The position numbers and the translations under genes were made by a program. Below the pieces are notes generated by a model. The model ran no database searches and was not told where the DNA came from. It saw only the letters and a list, made by a program, of their open reading frames with translations. A stretch of DNA of 64,000 nt from Pardosa pseudoannulata (lineage: Eukaryota; Arthropoda; Arachnida; Araneae; Lycosidae). Within the stretch, counting starts at the first letter, position 1. Every line of letters begins with the position of its first letter. The DNA is taken from the NCBI GenBank assembly GCA_032207245.1, contig CM063504.1, forward strand, positions 83,306,344-83,370,343, given 5' to 3'. Positions 47,627 through 58,750 of this stretch are shown here, one piece after another.

Positions 47627-48690
47627 GAGACCTATGTCTCCTTTTTTAAATCATTGAAATTATTTATTAATAAAACCAGTAGTTGAGAATAAATAATTCA
47701 ATACCAAAGTTCTAAAATTATATTTAAAATAGCAAATAATACATTTTAAAAATATACCATTATCCAAGACCGTAGCAGAAATTATATTCGGAGGAGGACA
47801 TTTTTTATGTGAGACCTATGTCCTCTTTTTTTTAATCATTGAAATTATTTATTAATAAAACCAGTAGTTGAGAATAAATAATTTAATACCAATGTACTAA
47901 AACTATATTTAAAATAGCAAATAATACATTTTATAAAGATACCATTATTCAGGGCCGTAGCCAGAAATTATATTCGGAGGAGGACATTTTTTATGTGAGA
48001 CCTATATTCTCTTTTTTTTTAATAATAGAAATTATTTATTAATAAAACCAGTAGTTGAGAATAAATAATTTAATACCAATGTTCTAAAATTATATTTAAA
48101 ATAGCAAATAATACATTTTAAAAATATAGCATTATCCAAGACCGTAGCCAGAAATTATATTCGGAGGGGAACATTTTTATGTTAGACCTATGTCCTCTTT
48201 TTTTTAATCATTGAAATTATTTATTTATAAAACCAGTAGTGGAGAATAAATAATTTAATACCAATTTTCTAAAACTATATTTAAAATAGCAAATAATACA
48301 TTTTAAAAAGATACCATTATTCAGGGCCGTAGCCAGAAATTATATTCGGAGGAGGACATTTTTTATGCGAGACTTATATTCTCTTTTTTTTTAATCATAG
48401 AAATTATTTATTAATAAAACCAGCAGTGGAGAATAAATAATTTAATACCAATGTTCTAAAACTATATTTAAAATAGCAAATAATACATTTTAAAAAGATA
48501 CCATTATTCAGGGCCGTAGCCAGAAATTATATTCGGAGGAGGACATTTTTTATGTGAGACTTATATTCTCTTTTTTTTTAATCATAGAAATTATTTATTA
48601 ATAAAACCAGTAGTTGAGAATAAATAATTTAATACCAATGTTCTAAAACTATATTTAAAATAGCAAATAATACATTTTAAAAAGAAGGAT
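47627..48690. repeat. Tandem array, ~183-bp unit, 6 copies
   Basis: GAGACCTATGTCCTCTTTTT-type starts occur near 47627, 47810, 47996, 48183, 48369 and 48556. Copies share AATAAAACCAGTAGTTGAGA, AATAGCAAATAATACATTTT and GGGCCGTAGCCAGAAATTAT. The last unit ends at the conserved CATTTTAAAAAG. Copies are very similar, so recent expansion is likely. Confidence 0.95.
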
Positions 48691-49423
48691 ACTTCAATAA
48701 AACTACAGGTTTTCTTATGTATCTATACACCTAATGAGTATCAAAATACAATGTGACTTTAAAATATCAAAATAATTAAAAAAGATGACATAAGGAACAA
48801 ATTTATAGTCTTGACTAATGTAGTAACTACACAATGAATTTAATAGTAAAATTAGCATTGAAAAGGTATAAACTATACATGATAATAAATTCTAATTTTT
48901 AAAACAGAAGTATAACCAAAGAAAAAGAATAATTTTGAATGAAAATGAAAAGATTCAATTTTTTACCAGTGCATTATAAAATATGCTTTCCTTGAAATTT
49001 TAACCAAAAAAAAATTTTACAATTTTTAACCGATTGTACAACAATATTGTGAGGAGTTACTAAAAGTACTAGTCAATCTGCTCTTACTTATCGAATACAA
49101 TTTGCACCTACTGTTTAACTCAACGTCACTGTACTAAGCCCACTGTTGTCTTTGCACAGCTAGGCAGATGATACACCCATATATATGATCCATTTTCTTT
49201 CCAAGAAACGGTCTTTATAAATTTTGGAGGGGGCCGATCCCCTAAATCCCCCTTTTGCCTATGGCCTTGTCACTATCACTGTTTAAATTTTCTATATTTT
49301 TTGTCTTTTAAAGCATTAATTAAAGAATTTTATTAATGATTTAAAGGGATTGTTATGCTAATGATTATTAAAATTCTTTTATGTAATGAAAAGCAGATAA
49401 TATAAAACAGTAACATGATTATA
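48691..49423. other. AT-rich stretch with a transposon-like terminus
   Basis: GGGGGCCGATCCCCTAAAT followed by CCCCCTTTTGCCTATGGCC (about 49230-49266) looks like the inverse counterpart of the GGGCCGTAGCC...GGAGGAGG motif in the preceding array. Together they could be the two ends of one dispersed element spanning roughly 47.77-49.27 kb. Confidence 0.35.
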
Positions 49424-49755
49424 CACTGGTGTACAAAACTTAAGCAGCAGGTGGGTTTCTGCCATAACTCCACGTGAAATCGTCTGAGAGACATGAAATT
49501 CAGAATAGGTTGAGGAGCTACTGGAAAGTGAAGATATCACTTGAATGGACTGGCCAGTGTAATCCCCGATTTAAATCCCATCGAACGCGTGTGGAATGCT
49601 TTCTGGAGACGTATTGCAGTACGTTTACATCCTCCGGAGAACACCCAACAACTCAAGCAGGTGCAGATTGTTGAATGTGCTCTCCTACAGCAAGATATGT
49701 TGGACCAGCTGGTTCTGAGTATGCGTAGACGGTGCGAAGCAACCATATCAGTTAA

Positions 49756-50552
49756 CCCTTTGACAGTTTCATATTTTTCTCGAATTAGTTAAAAAAATGT
49801 CACATTTTTTATTGCATTTTTTTTGTTTATTTTACATTTTTAAGTAAAGATATGTAATTAAAATTAACATTTCTAATATTTTTAAACATTTATTACAACT
49901 TTTTTTCTTTCTATGAAAGCATCATAGAACTGAAGTTTACCTTTAGTCTCATCGATATCCAAGTTAATTTTTGGAATTCCAGTGAAAGCAAATCTAGGAG
50001 GCGAATCCGAAGGATTATCACAATTAATTTAAAAAAATTGTCTTGCTTGACTGATTCCATCTGTACTACTATCAGAGTCACTACTATCCAGGTCATCTAG
50101 TAAACTTTCACTACTATCATTTACAGATAATTCAGTTTCTGGTTCCGAGTTATAGTTCGAATCACAAAAAATTAGCTCCATACTCTCTGAATTATCCGTT
50201 ATTTAAAAATAAAAATATATTTTTCAACTCTTACATCAAAAAAATTATCAGGAGATTAGTAAAATATAACCAGAAAGCTATACACTGAAAGATAACAATT
50301 CGTCTTCTGATACAAAACATGCGAAAAAACCACGATTTCGAACCAGAGTAGAAAATACAATAAACTGCAAACTATCATTTACTGGACAACTATCGTCATC
50401 TATACGAATAATTTGTTACTAAAATTAGAAAAAACATACAGCCGAAACAGTGCAAGCGAAATAGAAATCAGATTGACCGTACGCCGTACGGGCAAATCAG
50501 TAAAGCCCCGAAAACTGTGCCCGTACGACGTATGGGCAAAAAAGGGAAGGGG
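49756..50552 (-). mobile_element. piggyBac-like element inserted in Tc1 (797 bp)
   Basis: TTAA at 49752-49755 and 50553-50556; outer ends CCCTTTGACAG and GGGAAGGGG. At the right, the subterminal GACCGTACGCCGTACGGGC and GCCCGTACGACGTATGGGC form related palindromic blocks that may be transposase-binding sites. The minus strand carries the transposase 5' coding part. The element is an internal deletion. Its target duplication is intact and the host frame on either side can be rejoined, so the boundaries are certain. Confidence 0.9.
49910..50181 (-). pseudogene. piggyBac transposase N-terminal region, frameshifted
   Basis: From ATG at 50181 the minus strand gives an acidic Ser/Asp/Glu-rich leader (SESLLDDLDSSDSDSSTDG) of 50 codons to a stop. 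In another frame, it then has NPSDSPPRFAFTGIPKINLD followed by LQFYDAFIE. An acidic N terminus followed by an F-[T/S]G-x-P-x-[I/L] segment and a Y/F-rich helix is the usual order in piggyBac transposases. The catalytic core and Cys-rich tail are absent. Order and position next to the right TTAA end agree with a minus-strand gene. Confidence 0.65.
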
Positions 50553-50578
50553 TTAAGGGAGGGCATATCCCATGTTAA

Positions 50579-51927
50579 GGAACATCTGCTTGTTGTTCTT
50601 CCTCTTGGATAGATAATGAGTCACAATACTATGCGTGCAATAAAGCTTGTTTTAGTTTGATTCCATACATAATTTTTTTATCAGAGTTACGCTTTAATAG
50701 ATATGAAGCTTTTACTAAACTACTGATCTCCATATTTAATAACACTATGTATATTGTATAACTATTATATACATCTTTAGATATTCAGAAAAAAATCGGT
50801 TCGGTTAACAAAAAACCTCGGTTAATCGAAACTCAAATAATCGAAGTTTTGCTGTACTGAATTCTGTGTCTGATTTATCACTTTGTGTTTGTCATTCATG
50901 CTTCAAACTAGAGTGAGGATAAAATACTTGCCCTGGTGACATTAGTCACAGAATAATAATAAAGCTTCTCTATGTTTTTTACAGTAGTTAAAGAAATGAA
51001 AACAATTATATCTAATTTCTTACTTATGGACTTCTGTGTGTTAAACAGACGCTATAACCTGTTAAAAGGCTATGTTAAAAGGTCTGTTTTCCACGGGTGT
51101 GAGCAAACAATCCTTTTTAATTTTTCGCTTGGTTAAAGAACTCTTACTAGTTAAAAACTAGTCAGAACATTACGCAAAAGCATTCTGTTTCAAAGAAAAA
51201 TTAAAGTGTGAGATCACTTACTATCACTTTCTCTTTTGACGCCGACCGAATTTCACCAGTCTCGCAGTGTCTAGTTATTGTTTTTTTTTTCTTATGACTT
51301 ACTTTAATGATAAAACAAATGTAGCTGTAGAAAATGAAAATTATACTACACTTTAAATCAGCACTGTCCAACTTGTGTTAGTCCGAGAGCTACAGTAACT
51401 TCAACAAACATTTCGGAGAATAAAGAAAAGTAGTGATTTTAAGGTCAAACTTGTTAGTATTTACTTTATTTACACTAAAAAATAACGACTCAGAGACTTT
51501 TGTAATTAAAATAATAAACTGAAAATAATTTTATCGCGATAAATTACTTTTTTAAATGAAAATGTATGGATTTTTTTCCCCTTTCTTTGCGTTATACTCA
51601 ATTTTAAAAGATTTTACAAATCTAACAGTAGTAAAAACACTCGAAAAAGACAAGACAGTGTTCTAGGGTTGTTGTTTTATGCCATTTGCTCAAACCAAGC
51701 ACTATATGAGCCCGAGGCAACTTGATTTAAGGCAAAGAAAAAAAGACTTGGATTTTCTCACTAAATATTGTCAATAAAAACTGTATTTTTAATTTTTTTA
51801 TTATTAAAAAATATATAGCACATTTTGAAGATTTTTTTCACATTGTCTTCTTTGATTTCTAATTTTTGTTGATGTTACATATGACATTTGGTCTAACCAA
51901 GTACGATTGAGCCGGAGGCTACTCGTA
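50579..51927. other. Unassigned stretch with two orphan transposon ends
   Basis: GTTAATCGAAACTCAAATAA then CGAAGTTTTGCTGTACTG (about 50821-50859) resembles a right terminus of a second Tigger/jerky-type family. At 51359 CAGCACTGTCCAACTTGTG resembles a hAT left end, preceded by CTTTAAAT. No partner end was found for either. No coding frame is recognised. Confidence 0.4.
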
Positions 51928-51931
51928 TTAA

Positions 51932-52454
51932 CCCTTTAAAGGTCACCCACATAAATTCTTTGGAATTTAATGAAATTACTTTATAAACATTATCTATAAA
52001 CCTTAGAAATGCAATTTTTTTACAATCTTTAGAGGGGTTTGCCTTAGAGGATACCATTGGAGGGATTGAGGGGGGTAACTGACAAACCCGCCCTCTTGTA
52101 CAACGTGAACATAATACTTTATAAAATTTTAATTATATTGGAAGAGCAGTAAATAATTGTTCTTAAAAAAGTATAATAAATAAATAGTTCAACAATTTAT
52201 AAGTGTTGTTTGAATAGATATTTTTGTTTGGAGTCATAAATGAAAATAAATTGAATTACTAACTTTTCCAGCTACAGCAAGTATGAATACATATCTCAAA
52301 AGAAAAACTAATTAAATGCAATACTATCATCTATTGTAAGTTTTAAATGTCAAAAAATTAAAAAATTGAAAAAAACATTCATATTTCTCCAAAAATTACA
52401 GAAAAAAATTGTTTAACAATAGGTTTCGCTGTGAAACCACTGTCCTCTAAAGGG
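51932..52454. mobile_element. piggyBac-type MITE, copy B
   Basis: TTAA at 51928-51931 and 52455-52458; ends CCCTTTAAAGG and CCTCTAAAGGG form an imperfect inverted repeat. The interior matches copy A (16975-17596). It lacks copy A's ~110-bp block and is probably closer to the original length. No transposase was seen. Confidence 0.88.
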
Positions 52455-52459
52455 TTAAA

Positions 52460-52762
52460 GCAAAGGGGTGCACCTTTCGTTTCAACGAACACCTCAAGTG
52501 TAAAAGTACGACTTATGTTCAAGTGGGTCCTCGTAATTTTGAAGCAGGGGCCAAGCAGAAGACCCACAACCTTGGCCTACCACCCCCAGAGGTATGGATT
52601 TAGAACATGGAGGACATTGTGACTACGAACATATTTTACGTGCCCCAGTCACCATTAATAAAGAACACGGCGGATCTTAGCCGTCTCCAGTCCCGAACCC
52701 ACAACCTTTCAGTGACGAGATCGTTGCCTTTCCCGACTGAGCTACCGCAGACCGTGTGCTAG
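52460..52762 (-). mobile_element. tRNA-derived SINE, family 2
   Basis: On the minus strand the 5' end reads CTGCGGTAGCTCAGTCGGGA (a good A box), ~30 bp later AGGTTGTGGGTTCGGGACTG (B box), then a ~200-bp tRNA-unrelated body. The head differs from family 1, so it derives from another tRNA. It abuts the TTAA of the piggyBac-type MITE. A tRNA gene is excluded because no acceptor stem or proper cloverleaf spacing follows. Confidence 0.65.
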
Positions 52763-53214
52763 GGTTATTTATGCTTACTAATTTTCGGGTATTGATTCTT
52801 TTGATTCAAGCATGTCGAAGAACTTTTTCAAATAATCTTGACTGATTTTTCAAATAATCTTGAAGATTTCGATGATTTATAACAAAGATGGTCTATCGGA
52901 TCGAGCCCAAAAACAAAAGTAAAATATTTAGCGGGTTAGTCAGTTCATTCTAAAATTTTAACAACTGTAAAAATAATTTCCAGATCTATTACTATTTACA
53001 AAGGACGAAAATTTGAATCAACTTAAAGACTTTTAGTGTTGAAAGATTTCACGACAATTTATAGTAATAACCAAAATATGCACCTTCGAAGCTTTATATT
53101 TTAATAATTTCACCACTGTCTGTCCACCATTTTTACATACGAAATAAGAAATATTAGAACCTGTGCCATATAGAAATATACGTATATATTAAAAGCGAAC
53201 GTTATATATAGCTC
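52763..53214. other. AT-rich stretch, no gene seen
   Basis: No recognised feature. Confidence 0.5.
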
Positions 53215-53249
53215 TAATTCAAGCAATTATAGTTATATATATATTATAA

Positions 53250-53280
<31 letters not shown>

Positions 53281-53480
53281 ATTTATTTTATTATATATTA
53301 TTTATATATTATATATTCACTTATATATATATGTTTCTTTTATATATATATTTTAATTTATTATATATATTATTATATATATATATATATTAATATATAT
53401 GTATAGTTTATATAATATAATAATATATATACGTTTTCGCATATCCTCTATTTTATATCGATAATAAAACATATATTATA

Positions 53481-53567
<87 letters not shown>

Positions 53568-53622
53568 TATATATATTTATATATAAATATATATATATAT
53601 TATATATATAATATATATATTA

Positions 53623-53661
<39 letters not shown>

Positions 53662-53690
53662 TATATATATATATATATAAATTATGCTGG
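53215..53690. repeat. Long TA-rich microsatellite
   Basis: Almost entirely (TA)n with TTTA and TATT interruptions for about 470 bp. It is likely to form cruciforms and to be unstable or misassembled. Confidence 0.95.
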
Positions 53691-54563
53691 ATACTGATTA
53701 AAACTGCATTTAAATTGTAGATAATTATTTTTTTTTGTTATAGTTTATTGTATTATTAAAATATATATTGTAGCAGCGTCAGGTAGGATACTGAAAAAAT
53801 GTTTAATTTTAATATGTATTTGTTTTTGTAGTGTCAAGATTAAATTATATATTTTTTAAAAATGCTGGCATATTACTGTCCGCAGGAAGTCACTCGAAAA
53901 CAGAAAGGGATGATATGTAATTACTCTCTAACGTGTCCCACGCCTGGTTCTGAGAGAAGTTTTTATGGCATGGGAAAAGCTGGATGCGGTCCTGATTTTC
54001 TTTAAGAAGCTCTTGCCGTTGACCTTTTGGTAGCTGGGGGTAAACCGGGGATGGCACAATCGAAAGTTAAACCCGAATTATCTTGCACTGTTCGCCAGGG
54101 AAAGTTTCGTAGAGGAATCATCAGCTATTTGATTACCACTTGCTACATTAAAAACTGCTGCAGTTTTAATAGATATAGGCCACGTCTCTGCGTAGTGAAG
54201 TCACAGCGCAAGAACAATAAATCACACCTGCTGTAAAGAATATTAGAGACTTGGTCGCTCGGTTGAAATAATGTTCAACTCCTGTAGCAGCTTTCTGTTT
54301 ATTAGAAAATTTAATCTGGAACTTAACCAAAAATTATCTCAAATAATGTGTAAGTATTAACATATACTACAAATATATAATCTACAAGAAATTAAAAAAA
54401 ACATAAATCTGAAGTCTACAAAATTAGTAATTTAAAATACAAAATCAAAACGCAGCTTAAAAGAGGAATGAAGAAGTTGAATCCCAGCAGAAGCCTGTAA
54501 AGTTGTTTTTCTAACAATGTTCGTGGAAATCGCTCCTTTAGCTTGTGTGTTTATATTATCTCT
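53691..54563. other. Unassigned, less AT-rich stretch upstream of the THAP exon
   Basis: 53.88-54.20 kb has balanced composition and a 69-residue frame (54027-54236) with no recognised domain. It might belong to the same transcription unit as the THAP exon, but nothing shows this. Confidence 0.35.
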
Positions 54564-54579
54564 ACAGTGTCTTTCTTTC

Positions 54580-54636
54580 GCACCTGACGTCCTGCACACA
54601 TTCTCTATAAGAGAATGTCCGTATGACGTCAGGTGC
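54580..54636. promoter_or_regulatory. Concentric palindrome centred on TATAA
   Basis: Outer arms GCACCTGACGTC / GACGTCAGGTGC (54580-54591, 54625-54636) and inner arms ACATTCTC / GAGAATGT (54598-54605, 54611-54618) share one centre, which is CTATAAG. The right outer arm contains TGACGTCA, the full CREB/ATF site. It lies ~100 bp upstream of the THAP ATG, so it could be a core promoter. It may also be a transposon end, since THAP proteins include P-element-type transposases with inverted-repeat sites. Confidence 0.5.
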
Positions 54637-54734
54637 AGAAAAAATTGCAGCTCAACTTCCTGGTTGGCAAAACATTTGAATTTCCTACAGATTGGGCTTT
54701 TTATTGGGGTTTTAATTCTGTCAATTGTCTGAAA

Positions 54735-54938
54735 ATGGTAACAAGCTGTTGTGCGTATGGCTGCACTAAGCGTTTCAAAAAAGGTAAATATATTGTATTT
54801 TATTGTTTTGCTAAAGATCCTACATTGCGAATGCTTTGGATAAAAACTTTGAAAAGGGAAGACTGGACTGCAAGTTCTTCTTCGAGAATTTGCTGCAAAC
54901 ATTTTCAGAATGGTAATAAAACGTTATCCTTACTGTAA
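54735..54938 (+). CDS. THAP-domain protein, first exon (partial)
   Basis: The frame reads MVTSCCAYGCTKRFKKGKYI, LRMLWIKTLKREDW, then RICCKHF. This is the C2-CH zinc-finger signature of THAP domains: C-x(4)-C or C-x(3)-C near residue 5-10, a conserved W in the middle, and C-x2-H-F at about residue 55. THAP domains bind DNA in host transcription factors and in P-element-type transposases. The closing A-V-P-[T/S] motif is missing. The frame stops at 54938, but CAGAATGGTAATA at 54906-54918 offers a donor after codon 59, a usual position for a THAP intron. No second exon was recognised. A 156-residue minus frame here is antisense shadow. A host gene and a P-like element are both possible. Confidence 0.75.
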   Translation: MVTSCCAYGCTKRFKKGKYIVFYCFAKDPTLRMLWIKTLKREDWTASSSSRICCKHFQNGNKTLSLL

Positions 54939-55679
54939 TGTAATAGATTATGTAAAATTATTATGCTCTAAGAATTTTTTTATTATTACTAAGTTGTTTT
55001 TTTCATATTTATAATGTATTTTTTATGCTTTTGTGAGAAGTAATGTACCTATAAATGTAATTATTTTTTGCTCTTAAAATGATCAGGTTTTGCACATTTT
55101 TATTAGATTCTTATTTATGTAATAGTTTATTGTGCCTGTTAACATGATCAAAGTAGTTATACTTTGATTATGATACTTAATAGTACTGTGTAAAGTGTTA
55201 AATTTTTTTTTAAAAATTTATACTTTTGTAAGTGCTAAAATAATCTATTTTGAATTACTTCGCCAGTTTCTGATGTTTCCTTCCTTTTCCCTTAAATAAA
55301 ATTTCGTTTTATTGCATACGCAATCCACATCGAAGCTCATAAGATACAATGAAAATAAGCAATGTTTATAAACGAAAAGTTGAGTTGTTGTCAGCACTCG
55401 TATTTATTTACAAACATGCACTTTCTATATATTCTTTGCTGGGGATGTGTTGGCCTTTCTTCTCTCCGTGGTTGCTCTCCTTTGAAAGGTCAGGGGGGGA
55501 GAGTGGTGGTTGCGATTGATTTCTTGGTGGACATGGATTATTTGTGAGAGGAGACAGTTGTAGGTTTTAAAGAGCAACGATGTGCTCGCTAGATGTAAAA
55601 ATATGTAAATAACTTACATAGAAATAAAACTCCTTCATATTTTAAATTAGTTTTCTGCAAGGACGTAATCATCAAGGAA
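54939..55679. other. Downstream of the THAP exon, no exon recognised
   Basis: AT-rich to 55.3 kb, consistent with an intron. A 61-residue frame at 55362-55547 has no THAP C-terminal motif. No acceptor-linked coding block can be supported. Confidence 0.4.
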
Positions 55680-55861
55680 TGGTTGATTTCGTTAAGCGGC
55701 GAAGGTAAATTCTCCGCTCGGTAAAAAATCGGCTGTGTGTGCAACCAGCCTGAGAATTTACCGTCGCCGATTAACAAAATCAACCATGGTTGATTCCGTT
55801 AATTGGTGACGGTAAATTCTCTGCTCGGTAAAAAATCCGTTTTGTGTGCAACCAGCCTGAG
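55680..55861. mobile_element. Hairpin MITE with an attached third arm
   Basis: TGGTTGATTTCGTTAAGCGG starts a 35-bp arm (55680-55714). Its inverse (55752-55786) has three mismatches, so 107 bp fold into a hairpin. A further 75-bp segment (55787-55861) repeats the left arm and loop in direct orientation through GTGTGCAACCAGCCTGAG. A tandem partial duplication of a foldback element explains this. No target duplication was determined. Confidence 0.75.
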
Positions 55862-57145
55862 TAGCACAATTCGACCGCTATCAAAATATTTACTATTCTA
55901 GAAGTATAGCGTTGCAATATTCTTCAAATTTACTACGAGACGGATCTGGCCCGCGAGCAGTAATTTGGCCATGTTTGGGTTATACAGCTCACGATATTTG
56001 ACTCATGAAAAAACATATCTTGACCTATGTAGCAAAGGTTTTATTTTCAATTCTCGTGCACAAGAATCCACCCCCTGTATTTCAATGAAAAATATAGGTA
56101 AAAAAAATACGCAAATGTGGCAGAACTACCATTATTTAATTCTTTATTTTATAAAATTGATCTCTTAAGCGAGTCACAAAAATCAATTTAAGAACTGCAT
56201 GCTTCCAGCGAACCGCCAGTTAGATAACGCTGCTTTAAGTGATGCAGAAGCACTTTTTGCTTACGATGCATCAGATTAAGTAACCACAACAATTACAATT
56301 TTATTTCAATTAATTTTTTTTTCTGAATCAATAACTTTTCAACTTAGAATCAGAGTTTATAGTGAGATGTAATAGGATTATAAAATTACAAACAGATAAA
56401 AGGGAAATATTGAATTCAATATAATAACTCATTTGGAAAAAATAAAGACTCAGCTTTGCGTAGTTATTTTACAGAGAATCTGACAAGAGGAAAATGCACT
56501 ACTCTAATCTCCGAAAGGAATAAGATCAGAAACTTGATTTGGAACATCTGTAATAACAGTAGACCAAACAAGAAATTTTGCTTTAGCGTATATTTTTGTT
56601 TATTATCAGTGTATGTATTAACTAAATGAATCCTTAAAATTTAAGATATTTCACTTACTTCCTGACTACTGATATTAAAATTAAATTAAATTAAATTAAA
56701 AAATAAAAATTATGCATTTTTATGCTCTCACGTGAAAAAAATATAAGAATGAGGATAGTTTTTAATTTGTTTAATTTATTATATCTGGTTATTTTTGCAT
56801 TTTGTGCCCATGATGTAGTGGTCATCCATTCTGCCTAACATGCAAAAAGTTAAAAATTTAATAACTGGTGCTCACAAAGTTTTATAATACAGTTCATAAA
56901 GTAAGTATGAATTTATTCAATAATTTTCGTCTCAAAAATTATCATGGGCAGATAATTTTATATATTATAATTAATTAAAAGCTATGAGAAGAAAAATTGT
57001 TTTACTCATACTCTATTATTTAACTATAATACATTTAAGTGACTTTTGTAATAATTACAAAAATTCTAAAAGAAATAAAAAAATTACTCCTGTTAGTTAT
57101 GGGCAGTGTTAGTATAAACAAAATTGAAACAGGATTTCATTATTC
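55862..57145. other. AT-rich stretch, no gene seen
   Basis: Includes (ATTAA)n near 56681-56700. Short frames only. Confidence 0.45.
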
Positions 57146-57313
57146 TTTTGGAGTGCTACGGTCTACTTTTTGCAACGCAAGGGTTAATGACACCGGGACC
57201 TACAGCGTAAAGCTGATTTCGAACAACTACGAACATCCATGCAACTATGTGATTCGAACCCACAAACACCGGTTCCGAAGGCCAGCACCCTAACCAATCG
57301 GCCATCGTTCGGT
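57146..57313 (-). mobile_element. tRNA-derived SINE, family 1
   Basis: Minus-strand head CCGAACGATGGCCGATTGGT (A box) and GTGGGTTCGAATCAC (B box), body through GTCATTAACCCTTGCG and GTAGACCGTAGCACTCC. It has lost most of the CCAAA tail. Confidence 0.9.
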
Positions 57314-58210
57314 TAATAGTTTTCTGTTGGAAATTCCTTTTTTGTAACACCATTGTTTAAATAAGTCTAATGAATATTGCAGAAACAAACAAAAACCACA
57401 TTTAAAAAAATAGCTTTGAATATATTACTTATTTGGAATTAGTATTCAATTCAATGTTTCAATCTGATTTCTTTTTTACTTCTATTGCATCTCATTATAT
57501 ATTTCTACTATAAGCTGACAAGCTATTGATATGGGGAAGAAGTTGAACGAGGTAATAAAATTGTGTCTGTCATGGTTACTTAATTTAATGCATCATAAAC
57601 AATGACTGCGTCTCAATGACTGAAGTGTTATAAAGCTTTCAATCTCTAGAGTCATTATATTTATTTTATCATTAAAATAAAGCATAAGGGAGAAAACAAT
57701 AACTCTACACTGCGAGACAGGTGATATTCTGTCATCGTCAAAAGAGAAAGTGACAGCAAATGATGTCACGCTTTGTTTTTCTTTGAAACAAATTGTCTTT
57801 GTATAATGTTCTGACTCGTTTTTGTCTAGTAGGACACCTTTAACGATGCGGAAATTAAAATATTTGTTTACATGCAACCATGTAAAACAAGAGTTTTAAT
57901 AGTGTTTTAAGTAGTTATCACGTCTGTAACACGAAGAAGGTCACGAGTAGGAAATCAGAAATAACTTTAATGTTTCTTTTATTACATATGTGTATGGGGG
58001 GGGGATAAAACTGCGCGTATTTCTCTATGCTTCACAGTTTTCTGAGCTTCTGCAGATGTTTGAGTTGCTTAAATGGCAACAAGGGCAGACAGAACTAGAT
58101 GATAGAAGGACGTAAGGGGTATATTACGAACGGCAACGGACTAAGATTTTTATTCTTATGCTTTTAATGAGATTTTAACGAACCATCTTTTAATCATACT
58201 TTTGTAAATA
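57314..58210. other. AT-rich stretch, no gene seen
   Basis: A 94-residue minus frame at 57593-57877 lacks a recognisable domain. Confidence 0.4.
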
Positions 58211-58750
58211 AAGTGGTCTCCATTTAATGTGATCAGTTTGGGACACCGTGATTTTAATGCTTTCTATGTAAAAGCATATCTGTCATGCAAGTTTTCTACT
58301 TTTACAGAAAAATTTTTCTGTCATTTTTTTTAACTCCAAAAAGTACATTTAGAATTATGTCAAACTGGATGTAATCACTTTTTATTTGTTAAGAAATAAA
58401 ATCTAAATTTCTCTTGGAACGCATGAATGGGCTAAGAAGAGTCGCTCAATTTTTCTTTTACCAAAGGAGTTGTAAAGTTTTCAAATAAATCATTGAAATT
58501 TCCTAATGTGTAAGAGGAATCGATGCACTTTTTCTATTCTGAATTTGGTTGTTTCTTTTTTCAATGCATTTCAGACAGTGAGAAGTAGTTCCAGTAAGTA
58601 AGAAATTTATTTTATAATATGACTGCCAGAATTTGAAAATGTATGACTACTTATAAGTTTGACTGCAATACCAAGCCCAATCAAGGATTTTAAACTCTTC
58701 ATTCAATGAACAAAGAAAAACCTTAATTTTTTTAGCTTTGTTATTATTAC
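58211..58750. repeat. Tigger-like end plus the ~500-bp module
   Basis: AGTGGTCTCCATTTAATGTG, then GTTTGGGACACCGTGATTTT, is a Tigger left-end sequence. It runs directly into the module shared with 20655-21156, which again runs into a Tigger left end at 58751. Two left ends in the same orientation are therefore ~540 bp apart. Confidence 0.8.

Larger units (their letters stand above)
49424..50578 (+). mobile_element. Tc1-like element, internally deleted and split by piggyBac
   Basis: TA precedes CACTGGTGTACAAAACTTAA, a Tc1-type left end. After only ~110 bp the sequence enters the C-terminal third of a Tc1 transposase, so most of the element is deleted. At codon 71 of the open frame a piggyBac-type element (49756-50552) interrupts it. 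The coding sequence resumes after the second TTAA and stops at 50576-50578. I did not find the right inverted repeat. Confidence 0.85.
49541..50578 (+). pseudogene. Tc1 transposase C terminus, interrupted at TTAA
   Basis: The frame reads IPDLNPIERVWNAFWRRIAV, then SMRRRCEATIS. P-D-L-N-P-I-E is the signature holding the last catalytic acid of the DD34E triad, and SMRRRCEA-I is the conserved tail. The interruption is exactly at TTAA. Skipping the insertion and one TTAA copy continues the frame as VKGGHIPC and a stop, matching the family's V-[K/R]-GGH terminus. The two earlier catalytic aspartates and the paired DNA-binding domain are missing. Confidence 0.88.

Noticed and set aside
54432..54902. 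156-residue minus-strand open frame, the longest in the window
   Set aside because: It lies antisense to the THAP exon and the palindrome, has no recognisable domain, and the plus-strand THAP signature explains the openness better.
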